A model generated the notes under the pieces. That model searched no databases, was not told the origin of the DNA, and saw only the letters and a list, made by a program, of their open reading frames with translations. Both the position numbers and the translations under genes were made by a program. A DNA stretch of 64,000 bases from NCBI GenBank assembly GCA_965216035.1, contig CBDCFM010000015.1:62001-126000 (forward strand). Direction: 5' to 3'. Source of the DNA: G963664115 sp965216035. Lineage in GTDB: Bacteria > Acidobacteriota > Terriglobia > 20CM-2-55-15. Positions 19,297-27,896 of the stretch are shown piece by piece (within the stretch, counting starts at the first letter, position 1; the number at the start of each line of letters is the position of its first letter).

Positions 19297-20655
19297 ATGA
19301 TTGCTCGAGTCAAAGCAGTCGGGTTGATTTCTTATCTGGTAGTCTCGACTTTCGCGTTGCTGCCCCTGGAATCCCTTGCCCACGAAATCCCCAGCGACGT
19401 TACCGTGCAGGCGTGGATCCGGCCGGAAGCACAGCAATTGAGGGTACTGATACGTGTCCCGCTGGAGGCCATGGCCGACATGGAGTGGCCAATGCGCGGA
19501 CCCGGTTATCTGGATCTTGCCCGAATCGAGCCTGTACTGCGGGATGCGGCAACACTATGGATCGCAAACGACATTGAGATCTACGAAGGCGATCGGCGCC
19601 TTCCCATTCCAATGGTCACTGCGGCGCGGGTGTCTCTGCCTTCAGATCCCTCGTTTGCGTCCTACGAACAGGCCAGCCAGCACATCACAACAGGGCAATT
19701 GACCGAGGACATTGATCTCTACTGGCAGCAGGGAATGCTGGACGTGGCGCTTGAATACCCGATTGGATCGGATCAGTCGGAGTTTTCCATACGGCCCGGA
19801 TTGGAACGGCTGGGCCTTCGGGTGCTGACCGCGATTCGCTTCGTTCTGCCCAACGACACAGTGCGCGCATTCGAGGTGCTGGGCGATCCAGGCATCGTCA
19901 GGCTAGATCCGCGGTGGTATCAGGCTGGGGCACGGTTTGTGGAGTTCGGATTCTTCCACATCCTGGACGGGATTGACCATCTGCTGTTCCTTTTGTGTCT
20001 GGTAATACCCCTCCGCCGCCTGCGTTCACTGGTTATGGTGGTGACGTCCTTCACCTTTGCTCACTCGATCACGCTGATCGCGTCCGCTTACGGTCTGGCG
20101 CCCTCGTCGCTGTGGTTTCCGCCAATGGTTGAAACGTTGATCGCGATGTCCATCGTCTATATGGCCATTGAGAACGTTGTCTCCAAGAATGTGGAGCGCC
20201 GATGGATGATTACGCTCGGGTTCGGCCTGGTTCACGGCTTCGGATTCTCATTCGCCCTTCGCGAGACTCTCCAGTTTGCCGGTTCGCACCTGCTGGGCTC
20301 GCTCGTGGCATTCAATATTGGAGTGGAACTCGGGCAGCTTTTTGTCCTTGCACTGGTCATACCGGCACTGGGTTTGTTGTTCCGCTATGGGGTCGCCGAA
20401 CGCATCGGAACGATTGTCCTTTCCGTGCTGGTAGCCCACACGGCGTGGCACTGGATGGTCGATCGAGCGGAAATACTCCGTCAATACCCATGGCCGGAGT
20501 TGAGTGTTTCGCTCATAACCATGACCGTGGGTTGGCTGATCTTCGCCCTGGTTCTCGCCGGTCTGGCCTGGTCGGTATCGAGGCTTCTCAGTCGGAGAAC
20601 TACGACGAATTCAGGTGACAGTGCAATATTGGAAGCCCGGGAAATCAGGGATTGA
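19297..20655 (+). CDS. HupE/UreJ-type membrane protein with large exported N-terminal domain
   Basis: About 452 residues from the ATG at 19297, chosen because a clean signal peptide begins there (MIARVKAVGLISYLVVSTF..., ending LAHE). Residues about 30-215 are a soluble extracytoplasmic domain. Residues about 225-425 hold six or so transmembrane helices of the HupE/UreJ_2 type, with FGFFHILDGIDHLLFLLCL, FTFAHSITLIAS and FGLVHGFGFSFALRE carrying the conserved His/Asp residues associated with Ni/Co-type permeases. Metal transport is a family-based guess only; the domain pair is widespread and poorly characterised. Confidence 0.75.
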   Translation: MIARVKAVGLISYLVVSTFALLPLESLAHEIPSDVTVQAWIRPEAQQLRVLIRVPLEAMADMEWPMRGPGYLDLARIEPVLRDAATLWIANDIEIYEGDRRLPIPMVTAARVSLPSDPSFASYEQASQHITTGQLTEDIDLYWQQGMLDVALEYPIGSDQSEFSIRPGLERLGLRVLTAIRFVLPNDTVRAFEVLGDPGIVRLDPRWYQAGARFVEFGFFHILDGIDHLLFLLCLVIPLRRLRSLVMVVTSFTFAHSITLIASAYGLAPSSLWFPPMVETLIAMSIVYMAIENVVSKNVERRWMITLGFGLVHGFGFSFALRETLQFAGSHLLGSLVAFNIGVELGQLFVLALVIPALGLLFRYGVAERIGTIVLSVLVAHTAWHWMVDRAEILRQYPWPELSVSLITMTVGWLIFALVLAGLAWSVSRLLSRRTTTNSGDSAILEAREIRD

Positions 20656-20908
20656 TATTCAATTCCAGGATCCAACAAGCTGTCAAGCGGTCTGTCTCTG
20701 GATTTCACTTTAGAAAGCGTAACCTTGCGTGAACAGGTAGAGGTCTGGCCGGGATTCATCGTTGAACGATGGGCCAATCGGCGGGCTGGGCGCATCGCAG
20801 GTCAGTGCGTTTTCGGTTGCCAAGGCAGTCGTGATGCATACAGAAAGTCTCAAAGATGGTTTATCACCCCTGCAGTTCCTGACAGTCGCTGGGGGGTTCG
20901 GTAAATCC

Positions 20909-21706
20909 CTACTCCTCTTTCCGGTAGAGGGCCTCATACAACTGCTTCCGGCTCACACCCATGGCCCGGGCGGCAATTTTCAGCAATTCTTGCCGCGAGG
21001 TTCCGGCGAGATCGACCTCGTTGGAAGACGAGTCGACGGGCTCGGCTCCCTGGAGGACAATAACGGCTTCTCCCCGATTAGTGATCCGATCGATGACCTC
21101 GCTGATTCTTCCGAATACATACTGTTCATGTAGCTTGGTCATTTCCCGGCCAACGAAAACTTGACGGTCCCCCAGAATCACCCGCATATCCGAGAGGGTA
21201 GAGCGCATGCGCCGCGGTGCTTCGTAGAAGACGAGAGTACAGGTTATTGCCTTGACGGACTCGATCCTGCGGCGGCGCGCTTCCTTCCGAGACGGGAGAA
21301 AACCGGCAAACCAGAATTCGTCGGTCGGTAGTCCGGATACAGAGAGTGCCGCGATTACGGCGGAAGGTCCAGGGACCGGTATCACGGGAATGTCGTTCTG
21401 GCGGCAGAGGCGCACGAGTCTGAATCCGGGATCGGAGACCGTTGGTGTGCCCGCGTCGGAGACCAGGGCGAGGTTCTGTCCGGTCCTGAGCCGTTCGATT
21501 AACGCCTCAGCTTTTGCGGTCTCATTAAAGTCGTGATAGGCCTCGAGCGGCCGCCGAATATTGTAACGCTGGAGTAATTTGCTTGTGTGACGGGTGTCCT
21601 CGCAAACAATGACGTCAGCATTTTTTAATAGATCGGCTGCCCGCTTGCTGAAGTCGTCGAGATTGCCGATCGGCGTGGCGATCACGTAGAGGATTCCGGG
21701 CGACAT
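20909..21706 (-). CDS. rsmI: 16S rRNA 2'-O-methyltransferase RsmI
   Basis: A 265-residue tetrapyrrole-methylase-fold enzyme. LYVIATPIGNLDDFSKRA at the N-terminus is the RsmI signature, and LALVSDAGTPTVSDPG and PVPGPSAVIAALSVSGLP follow in the standard order. It 2'-O-methylates C1402 of 16S rRNA in the decoding centre using S-adenosylmethionine. The C-terminal tail (RQELLKIAARAMGVSRKQLYEALYRKEE) is a helix-turn-helix-like RsmI extension. It stands alone between unrelated genes. Confidence 0.93.
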   Translation of the reverse strand: MSPGILYVIATPIGNLDDFSKRAADLLKNADVIVCEDTRHTSKLLQRYNIRRPLEAYHDFNETAKAEALIERLRTGQNLALVSDAGTPTVSDPGFRLVRLCRQNDIPVIPVPGPSAVIAALSVSGLPTDEFWFAGFLPSRKEARRRRIESVKAITCTLVFYEAPRRMRSTLSDMRVILGDRQVFVGREMTKLHEQYVFGRISEVIDRITNRGEAVIVLQGAEPVDSSSNEVDLAGTSRQELLKIAARAMGVSRKQLYEALYRKEE

Positions 21707-22102
21707 AAACTATCAAACGATCAACTATTAACTGGCTATTGATTAACTGCTAACCGTCAAACGAAGCAGAGTGTGAAGATTGCTATTGAATCAGAAGACC
21801 CGCTAAAATTATCTGTTTGGCATACGTTGGAATCGTCATCCGTGCGCAGGAAAGTCAATGAATGTTGATCCCACCATGAAATACCCCATCCAATACGAAC
21901 CACTGTTTAATCTTAAGAGCAGTCCCGCTGATATGACTATTCTTCAATACTTATTTCCTCACAGAAAGCAAACGCCCCGGTTTTACTAAACCGGGGCACC
22001 ATTCCGACTCCCGTCCACCTGGCGTGACCAAAACGATGCCAGCTGGGGACTTCCCCTGCCCTGCCCCCATAGGGCGCGTACGCACCATCTGTGGGACCGG
22101 GA
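21707..22102. other. Intergenic region between rsmI and galU
   Basis: About 400 AT-rich bases without a gene. Just upstream of rsmI are near-repeats of an aaactatcaaacgatcaac type, which may be promoter DNA. The right end holds a strong hairpin that is listed separately. Confidence 0.5.
21974..21997 (-). terminator. Intrinsic terminator downstream of galU
   Basis: A perfect 10-bp stem, GCCCCGGTTT / AAACCGGGGC, with a 4-base loop. Read on the minus strand, it is followed by the T-rich run GTTTGCTTTC. It lies about 105 bases past the galU stop, so it most likely ends the lepB/galU-side transcript. Confidence 0.75.
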
Positions 22103-22975
22103 CTACAAATCTAAAGATCGGAGGTACTCGCCAAAGTCACCGCCGAGGTCGTCTCTCTGGAGCGCGAACTCCACCGTTGCTCTCAGAAAACCCAGCTTGT
22201 CTCCAGCATCGTATCGGGTGCCCTCAAACATATAGGCATAGACCGGCTGTTGCTCGAGCAGCAGGCGGATCGCATCCGTGATCTGTATTTCTCCACCCGA
22301 ACCCGCTTTCGTGTTTTCGATTGCGTCGAAGATTTCGGGTGTCAGGATATAACGGCCGATGATCGCCATATTCGATGGCGCCTCGTCTCGGGATGGTTTC
22401 TCGACGACGTCTTCGATCCTGTAGACGCGTCCGTCATAATTGTCCAGGGGGTGGCCTCGGATAATGCCGTAGTGTGATACCTCGCTTTCGTTAACAGCGC
22501 ACGTCGCGATGATCGACGATTGTAGTTTTTCGAACAGCGTCATCATCTGCTTCAGGCAGGGAACTTCAGCATCGATAATATCGTCGCCGAGCATTACGGC
22601 AAAGGGTTCGCTTCCGATCACGTCCCGGGCCATTTTGATGGCGTGTCCAAGCCCAAGAGCTTTCTTCTGGCGCACGTACGATACGTCGAGCATGTTCGAG
22701 ATTCGGCGTATCTGGTCGAGTTCCCGGTCCTTCCCGCGTTCGGCCAGAACACTCTCCAGTTCGTACGAGGTGTCGAAATGATCTTCGATGGCGTTTTTGC
22801 CCCGGCCCGTTACTATCGTTACGCTCTGGATTCCCGACGCCACGGCTTCCTCGACCACGTACTGGATTAGAGGCTTGTCTACAAGCGGTAGCATCTCTTT
22901 GGGTTGGGCCTTTGTTGCGGGCAGGAATCGGGTGCCTAGACCGGCGGCCGGCATAACGGCTTTTCGTACCTGCAT
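22103..22975 (-). CDS. galU: UTP-glucose-1-phosphate uridylyltransferase GalU
   Basis: A 290-residue nucleotidyltransferase that makes UDP-glucose for envelope polysaccharides. The signature VRKAVMPAAGLGTRFLPATK opens the protein, followed by PKEMLPLVDKPLIQYVVEEA and MLGDDIIDAE. The ATG at 22975 aligns with the usual start; a TTG at 23002 would add nine unconserved residues. It lies just downstream of lepB on the same strand. Confidence 0.95.
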   Translation of the reverse strand: MQVRKAVMPAAGLGTRFLPATKAQPKEMLPLVDKPLIQYVVEEAVASGIQSVTIVTGRGKNAIEDHFDTSYELESVLAERGKDRELDQIRRISNMLDVSYVRQKKALGLGHAIKMARDVIGSEPFAVMLGDDIIDAEVPCLKQMMTLFEKLQSSIIATCAVNESEVSHYGIIRGHPLDNYDGRVYRIEDVVEKPSRDEAPSNMAIIGRYILTPEIFDAIENTKAGSGGEIQITDAIRLLLEQQPVYAYMFEGTRYDAGDKLGFLRATVEFALQRDDLGGDFGEYLRSLDL

Positions 22976-23018
22976 CGTATGAGTGGTGGATTCGCGATTC
23001 AAAGTTCTGTTTTTCCGT

Positions 23019-23831
23019 TCATTTAATAGTCATGCCCATACGAAACCACCGGGTCCGCGTAAAGAAATGGCCAACAATGGATGCGTAGCCCGCTATGCGA
23101 TCTCTGATCGAGGGTCGGCCCGCCACGTAGGCGTCGCCGGCATAAGACCAGTAGACAAACATGGGTTTGCCAATGACGTCCTTGCGGCTGATGAAGCCCC
23201 AGTAGCGGCTGTCGTTGCTGTTGTCGCGATTGTCTCCCATTACGAAGAACGCGTTCTCCGGTAGCGTTACCGGCTCGTAGTTGTCACGGATCACATATTC
23301 ACGGGGCGTCCACGGATGATCTTCATAGAGGTTGCCGTCGACGTGGATCTTGTATGGCTCGTCGATTTCGGTCCCGTTAATCCATACATTCTTGTTGCGG
23401 ATCTCGATCACGTCCCCCGGCGTTCCAATTAACCGCTTTACGAACGGTATGTCCCCTTGGGATGGAGCACGAAAGGCCACGATGTCGCCTCGCTCCAAGG
23501 AACGTTCGGGCAGATACCCGTGTAACAGCTCGGGATAATTGGCCAGGAACGCGAGTTTGTCGAGAAAGAAATGATCGCCGACCATGATGGTGGGCTTCAT
23601 CGATTCGGTTGGGACCTGAGTCGCCTGGGCAATAAACTGGGTGAAGATCAGGACGAACAACACCGTGAAAGCCAGGCTTTCGATCCACTCTCGAATCTTA
23701 CTCTTCCGCGGGCGTGGATCGGGCGCGGCCGTGGCAAGATTTTCGACGGAGCCCGGTTCCGTCGATCCAGAAATTTCGGTAGTGGGCTTGCGGGAGGGTT
23801 CGAATTGCGGTTGGTTCTCTATCATACTCAC
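23019..23831 (-). CDS. lepB: Signal peptidase I
   Basis: A 270-residue type I signal peptidase. One transmembrane helix (about residues 52-70) precedes the catalytic Ser77 in PTESMKPT and the general-base Lys132 in FVKRLIGTPGD; NAFFVMGDNRDNSNDSRYWG is the conserved box E region. A polar N-terminal cytoplasmic tail of about 45 residues is longer than usual. It cleaves signal peptides at the outer face of the inner membrane. The start overlaps the stop of the YqeY gene by 4 bases. Confidence 0.95.
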   Translation of the reverse strand: MSMIENQPQFEPSRKPTTEISGSTEPGSVENLATAAPDPRPRKSKIREWIESLAFTVLFVLIFTQFIAQATQVPTESMKPTIMVGDHFFLDKLAFLANYPELLHGYLPERSLERGDIVAFRAPSQGDIPFVKRLIGTPGDVIEIRNKNVWINGTEIDEPYKIHVDGNLYEDHPWTPREYVIRDNYEPVTLPENAFFVMGDNRDNSNDSRYWGFISRKDVIGKPMFVYWSYAGDAYVAGRPSIRDRIAGYASIVGHFFTRTRWFRMGMTIK

Positions 23832-24274
23832 TGTAGAGCTTCTTTCACCCGCATGCTGACAAGCTTTCCGCCGACCGACTTTCCAGTCAGTCGAGCTTTC
23901 GTTGCATTCATGACTTTCCCGATGTCCCTGGGTTCCCGGGCACCGGTTTCTTCGATCGCAGCTGCAACGGCGGATAGGATTTCTTCTTCGGTCGCGGGGG
24001 CAGGAAGATACATCTCGATGAATCCGATTTCTTTTTCCTCGTTTTTGGCCATCTCCTCACGATTCCCTTTTCTGAATTGTTCGGCGGAATCGCGACGTTG
24101 TTTTACCAGCGTCTGAAGAACGGATTGAACCTCTGCATCGGAGAGTGTCTCGCGCCTTTCAATTTCTTTGTTCTTAATGGCTGTCTTTACCATGCGCAGG
24201 GTTCCCAGACGCAGGGCCTCCTTGCTGCGCATCGCGGCTACAAGGTCGGATTGGATAGCGTCTGAAAGCGACAT
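23828..24274 (-). CDS. GatB/YqeY domain protein
   Basis: A 148-residue all-helical protein of the YqeY family, homologous to the tail domain of the amidotransferase subunit GatB. Recognisable segments are LGTLRMVKTAIKNKEIERRE, QRRDSAEQFRKGNREEMA and GKVMNATKARLTGKSVGGKL. The ATG at 24274 was chosen because the domain begins there (MSLSDAIQ); upstream codons are unconserved. The molecular role is uncertain, with tRNA-related function inferred from GatB homology. Its end overlaps lepB. Confidence 0.88.
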   Translation of the reverse strand: MSLSDAIQSDLVAAMRSKEALRLGTLRMVKTAIKNKEIERRETLSDAEVQSVLQTLVKQRRDSAEQFRKGNREEMAKNEEKEIGFIEMYLPAPATEEEILSAVAAAIEETGAREPRDIGKVMNATKARLTGKSVGGKLVSMRVKEALQ

Positions 24275-24489
24275 TGTCTGATGAAATCGGTAGCATCCAA
24301 TTCGATAAATTTGCCGTGTAATTCGGCGGCGCAGGCGGCACGAACCACTGGGGCTATCTCCCGCCTGGCCGCCCACACCTATCATGATACCTTGCCAATC
24401 CAGATTGCTTCGAAAAATGGCGTCAGTGCTCTCTGTCCCCAATTAGCGGAGAAGGGGAGATAGGGCTCTGACCGCATTCATCATTTTTC

Positions 24490-25017
24490 CTAGAGATCCA
24501 GCTCTACGTTCCAGTAGAGATAGTCCCTCCATGCCTCGGGCGGCGACTTGATCTTGAAAGTTAAGTGGTAAGCGGGCAGCCAGCGGGGTTCGGTCGGAAG
24601 GCGAATCAGTTCCATCCGGGCTTGGGCTGGGGTCCGCCCGCCCTTCCTGTGGTTGCACCTAAAGCATGCAGTTACGATGTTGTCCCACTTCTTCTTCCCA
24701 CCACGTGCAACCGGGACGACATGATCGAAGGTCAGGTCTTCTGTGGGATATCGCTTGCCGCAGTACTGGCAGTTGTAATCATCCCTTGCATATATATTGG
24801 CCCTCGAAAACTTGACGCCGTTCCGATTCTTGACCCGAACGTAACGGACTAGCTTGCAGATCGATGGGAGCTTCATCGAAAAGGTAACACTGTGGACCTC
24901 GCGATCGTACTCATCGATGACCTCGACTTTCCCAGCAAACAGCAGCGTCAGCGCCTTTCTCCACGAGATAATTCGGAGCGGTTCGTAGGAGGCGTTCAGT
25001 AGAAGTGTGGCCTGCAT
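24490..25017 (-). CDS. HNH endonuclease domain protein
   Basis: A 175-residue stand-alone HNH protein. The motif CQYCGKRYPTEDLTFDHVVP places a CxxC zinc pair before the catalytic His; GGKKKWDNIVTACFRCNHRKG supplies the N and the second CxxC. The N-terminus (LLNASYEPLRIISWRKALTL) is typical of a widespread housekeeping-type HNH family of unknown role, not of homing endonucleases. It sits alone in front of the divergent larE operon. Confidence 0.88.
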   Translation of the reverse strand: MQATLLLNASYEPLRIISWRKALTLLFAGKVEVIDEYDREVHSVTFSMKLPSICKLVRYVRVKNRNGVKFSRANIYARDDYNCQYCGKRYPTEDLTFDHVVPVARGGKKKWDNIVTACFRCNHRKGGRTPAQARMELIRLPTEPRWLPAYHLTFKIKSPPEAWRDYLYWNVELDL

Positions 25018-25285
25018 GCTCTTGACTTTCTCGCGCGTGTATCCAAAAAGTCTGAAAGCTTGTCCGTGTATTTGTCAAGGGTTTTAAAGGGAAAACCCTT
25101 ATCCAGCGTGGGTTTGGGGCGAACCTCCAGTTGGATACGAAACGCTGGTACAATGGCACTCTCCGTGAGAGGAAGGGGTAATCGGTGAGAGCCGTTAAGA
25201 GTCGAAAACTAAGCGTCATGAGCAGGTGAGCCGGAGAGCCACCGAAGTTTTGACTTCACTTATCTTCCCGGGCTGAAGGAGTCTT

Positions 25286-26131
25286 GTGACGGGATCGAAA
25301 GCCAACGAAAAGGAAGTGCAACTCAGGTACATTCTCAAGGAGATGGGTTCTTGCCTGATTGCTTTGAGCGGTGGTGTGGACAGCGCATACCTTGCCCTTG
25401 TGGCCCACGAGGAGCTCGACGAGAATGCGCTTGCCGTAACCGCGGAAAGTCCCAGTTACCCAGCGTACCAGAAAGAAATGGTTCTCGACCTAGTGGACCG
25501 CTACGGTTTGCGCCATGAATTCATCCGTTCCGAAGAGCTGGAAGATCCTGACTATGTGGAGAATTCCTCCAGCCGCTGCTTCTTCTGCAAGCACGAGTTG
25601 TATACCAAGCTGCGTGCGATCGCAGCGCGGGTCGGGTTCCACTGGGTGAGTGACGGAAACAACGTCGATGACACCGGTGACTACCGCCCCGGCCGGAAAG
25701 CGGCGGAAAAATTGGCTGTGCGCAGTCCGCTGATCGAAGCTGGCTTGACCAAGAACGAGATTCGGATGTTGTCGAAGGTTCGGGGTCTGCCGACCTGGGA
25801 TTTGCCGGCTTCGGCCTGTCTGTCCTCACGGATACCCTATGGTTCTCCTGTTACCGTAAAGAAACTCAGGATGATTGAAGATGGGGAGGCCATCCTGAGA
25901 GCGCTCGGATTTCGACAGAGCCGCGTCCGCCATCACGATGAGATTGCTCGAATCGAAATTGCGCCGAAAGAGCTCGAAAAGGCGCTGTGCCTGGACCTGT
26001 TTCAGGTCTTAGCCGACCGATTCAAGGGGATCGGCTTCAGGTTTGTTACTCTCGACGTGGAGGGGTATCGCACCGGCCGGCTCAACGAATCGCTCGTCTC
26101 TCTCTCCAGTATCGAGACTCCCGAAAAGTGA
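25286..26131 (+). CDS. larE: ATP-dependent sulfur transferase LarE, three-cysteine type
   Basis: A 281-residue PP-loop enzyme (SGGVDSA at residues 28-34). LarE adenylates and sulfurates the pyridinium dicarboxylate precursor of the nickel-pincer cofactor. Some members sacrifice one cysteine; others hold three cysteines that can bind a 4Fe-4S cluster. Here Cys98 and Cys101 (RCFFCKHEL) and Cys178 (ACLSSRIPYG) are all present, which points to the cluster type. GTG start at 25286 after AAGGAG. The stop overlaps the purD start (GTGA). No larB or larC is nearby. Confidence 0.88.
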   Translation: MTGSKANEKEVQLRYILKEMGSCLIALSGGVDSAYLALVAHEELDENALAVTAESPSYPAYQKEMVLDLVDRYGLRHEFIRSEELEDPDYVENSSSRCFFCKHELYTKLRAIAARVGFHWVSDGNNVDDTGDYRPGRKAAEKLAVRSPLIEAGLTKNEIRMLSKVRGLPTWDLPASACLSSRIPYGSPVTVKKLRMIEDGEAILRALGFRQSRVRHHDEIARIEIAPKELEKALCLDLFQVLADRFKGIGFRFVTLDVEGYRTGRLNESLVSLSSIETPEK

Positions 26132-27393
26132 AGCTGTTTGTGATTGGATCTGGCGGGCGTGAGCATGCCATCGTGCACGCATTGGCGGCAAGTCCGAAGG
26201 TCTCGAAGATCTATGCTACTCCTGGGAATGGCGGAATCTGTCAACAGGCGGAAATCGGGACGATTAGGGCCGACGCGGTCGACGCACTCGCCACTTTTGC
26301 TGAAAGCCGCGCAATCGAATTGACCATTGTCGGGCCTGAAGTCCCCCTGAGCCTCGGCATTGTCAACGAGTTTCAAAAGCGTGACCTTCCCGTCATTGGG
26401 CCAACCGCAGAGCTGGCACAGCTGGAATCGAGCAAAGGATTTACCAAGCGTCTGTGCTCGAAGCACTCGATTCCCACTGCTGCCTACACCGAGTGCGCGA
26501 CCCCGAATGAGGCCTACCGGGTACTTGAGGGAATCGACTACCCGACCGTTATCAAGGCGGATGGACTGGCTGCAGGTAAAGGCGTCGTAATTGCAGCGTC
26601 CGCCGACCAGGCCATGCACACCGTGCGAGACTTTATGGAATTCTCCGCGCTGGGAGATGCGGGATCCCGACTGGTCATCGAAGAGTTTCTCGAAGGCGAG
26701 GAGGTCTCATTTCACGTTTTTGCCGACGGTGGCGAGTTTCAATCGATGGTTCCATCCCAGGACCACAAGCTGCGCTTCGCGGGTGACACAGGCCCCAATA
26801 CGGGCGGCATGGGTGCGTATTCCCTCGACACATTGCTGTCCGATCCAGTGCGCCAGGATGTGATCGATCGCCTGATTCGTCCGGCGTTGGCGGCCACCAA
26901 AACGTATTCTGGAATCCTGTATGCCGGCCTCATGCTGACCGCTGACGGGCCGAAGCTAGTGGAATTCAACGTTCGTTTTGGAGACCCTGAGACCCAGGTA
27001 ATTCTGCCCCGGATGGAAACCGACCTTGTCGATATTCTGATCGCGATCCGGGACCACCGGCTGGGAGAGGTGGTTCCAAAGTGGCGACGGCTTGTGTCAG
27101 CAACTGTTGTATTAGTATCGAGGACGTATCCGGGAAAAGTCGAAAAAGGTAAGGAAATTCTTGGTCTGGACGAAGCTGGGCGGATCAGCGACGTCACCGT
27201 ATATCACGCCGGCACATTCCGAGAAGACGGCCATGTCTACACGGCCGGTGGGCGTGTGTTGAACGTGACCGCCGTCGGTTCGACGCTTGAGGAGGCACTG
27301 GAGAAAGCTTACTTCGTAGCTGAAATGGTAGACTTCGAGGGCAAAGACTACCGGCGCGATATTGGACAGAAGGGACTGGATAAGAACAGATGA
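26128..27393 (+). CDS. purD: Phosphoribosylamine-glycine ligase PurD
   Basis: A 421-residue ATP-grasp enzyme of de novo purine synthesis (makes GAR). The N-terminus KLFVIGSGGREHAIVHALA is the PurD signature, with KADGLAAGKGV in the ATP-grasp domain and GDTGPNTGGMGAYS and VEFNVRFGDPETQ downstream. The GTG at 26128 overlaps the larE stop and is the right start by homology, although an open frame continues upstream. Its end overlaps purE (ATGA), so the genes are translationally coupled. Confidence 0.95.
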   Translation: MKLFVIGSGGREHAIVHALAASPKVSKIYATPGNGGICQQAEIGTIRADAVDALATFAESRAIELTIVGPEVPLSLGIVNEFQKRDLPVIGPTAELAQLESSKGFTKRLCSKHSIPTAAYTECATPNEAYRVLEGIDYPTVIKADGLAAGKGVVIAASADQAMHTVRDFMEFSALGDAGSRLVIEEFLEGEEVSFHVFADGGEFQSMVPSQDHKLRFAGDTGPNTGGMGAYSLDTLLSDPVRQDVIDRLIRPALAATKTYSGILYAGLMLTADGPKLVEFNVRFGDPETQVILPRMETDLVDILIAIRDHRLGEVVPKWRRLVSATVVLVSRTYPGKVEKGKEILGLDEAGRISDVTVYHAGTFREDGHVYTAGGRVLNVTAVGSTLEEALEKAYFVAEMVDFEGKDYRRDIGQKGLDKNR

Positions 27394-27896
27394 CACCTGT
27401 TGTAGGCGTTCTCATGGGAAGCGACTCGGACCTTCCTGTTATGAAAGGCGCGCTGAAAGTATTGGCCGAATTCGGTGTCGATGCGGAGGTTGAGGTGGTC
27501 AGCGCCCACCGCTCACCCGGCCGGGCTTCGGAGTATGCCCGGACTGCGCAGGACCGGGGCCTTCGGGTGATCATTGCCGGCGCCGGCAGTGCGGCGCACC
27601 TCGCCGGCGTGATTGCGGCAGAAACGATCCTGCCCGTAATCGGAGTGCCCATTGACAGCTCGCCTCTAAAGGGTTTCGATTCGCTGTTGGCGACGGTTCA
27701 AATGCCGCCTGGAGTTCCGGTGGCCACGATGGCTATTGGTGCGGCGGGTGCTACAAACGCGGCACTATTTGCTGTCCAGATCCTTGCGACTGGAGACGCG
27801 GCGCTCACCCAGCGAATGGTGGAGCATAAGGAACTGCTTGCGCGCGGTGTTCGCGAGCGGAACACTCGACTCCAGGAGCAATTGAAGGAAGAGTAA
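27390..27896 (+). CDS. purE: N5-carboxyaminoimidazole ribonucleotide mutase PurE
   Basis: A 168-residue PurE of class I type: VGVLMGSDSDLPVM at the N-terminus, then VVSAHRSPGR and IAGAGSAAHLAGV. It converts N5-CAIR to CAIR in purine synthesis. It overlaps both purD and mtaB by one to four bases in a tight plus-strand operon. Confidence 0.95.
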   Translation: MTPVVGVLMGSDSDLPVMKGALKVLAEFGVDAEVEVVSAHRSPGRASEYARTAQDRGLRVIIAGAGSAAHLAGVIAAETILPVIGVPIDSSPLKGFDSLLATVQMPPGVPVATMAIGAAGATNAALFAVQILATGDAALTQRMVEHKELLARGVRERNTRLQEQLKEE

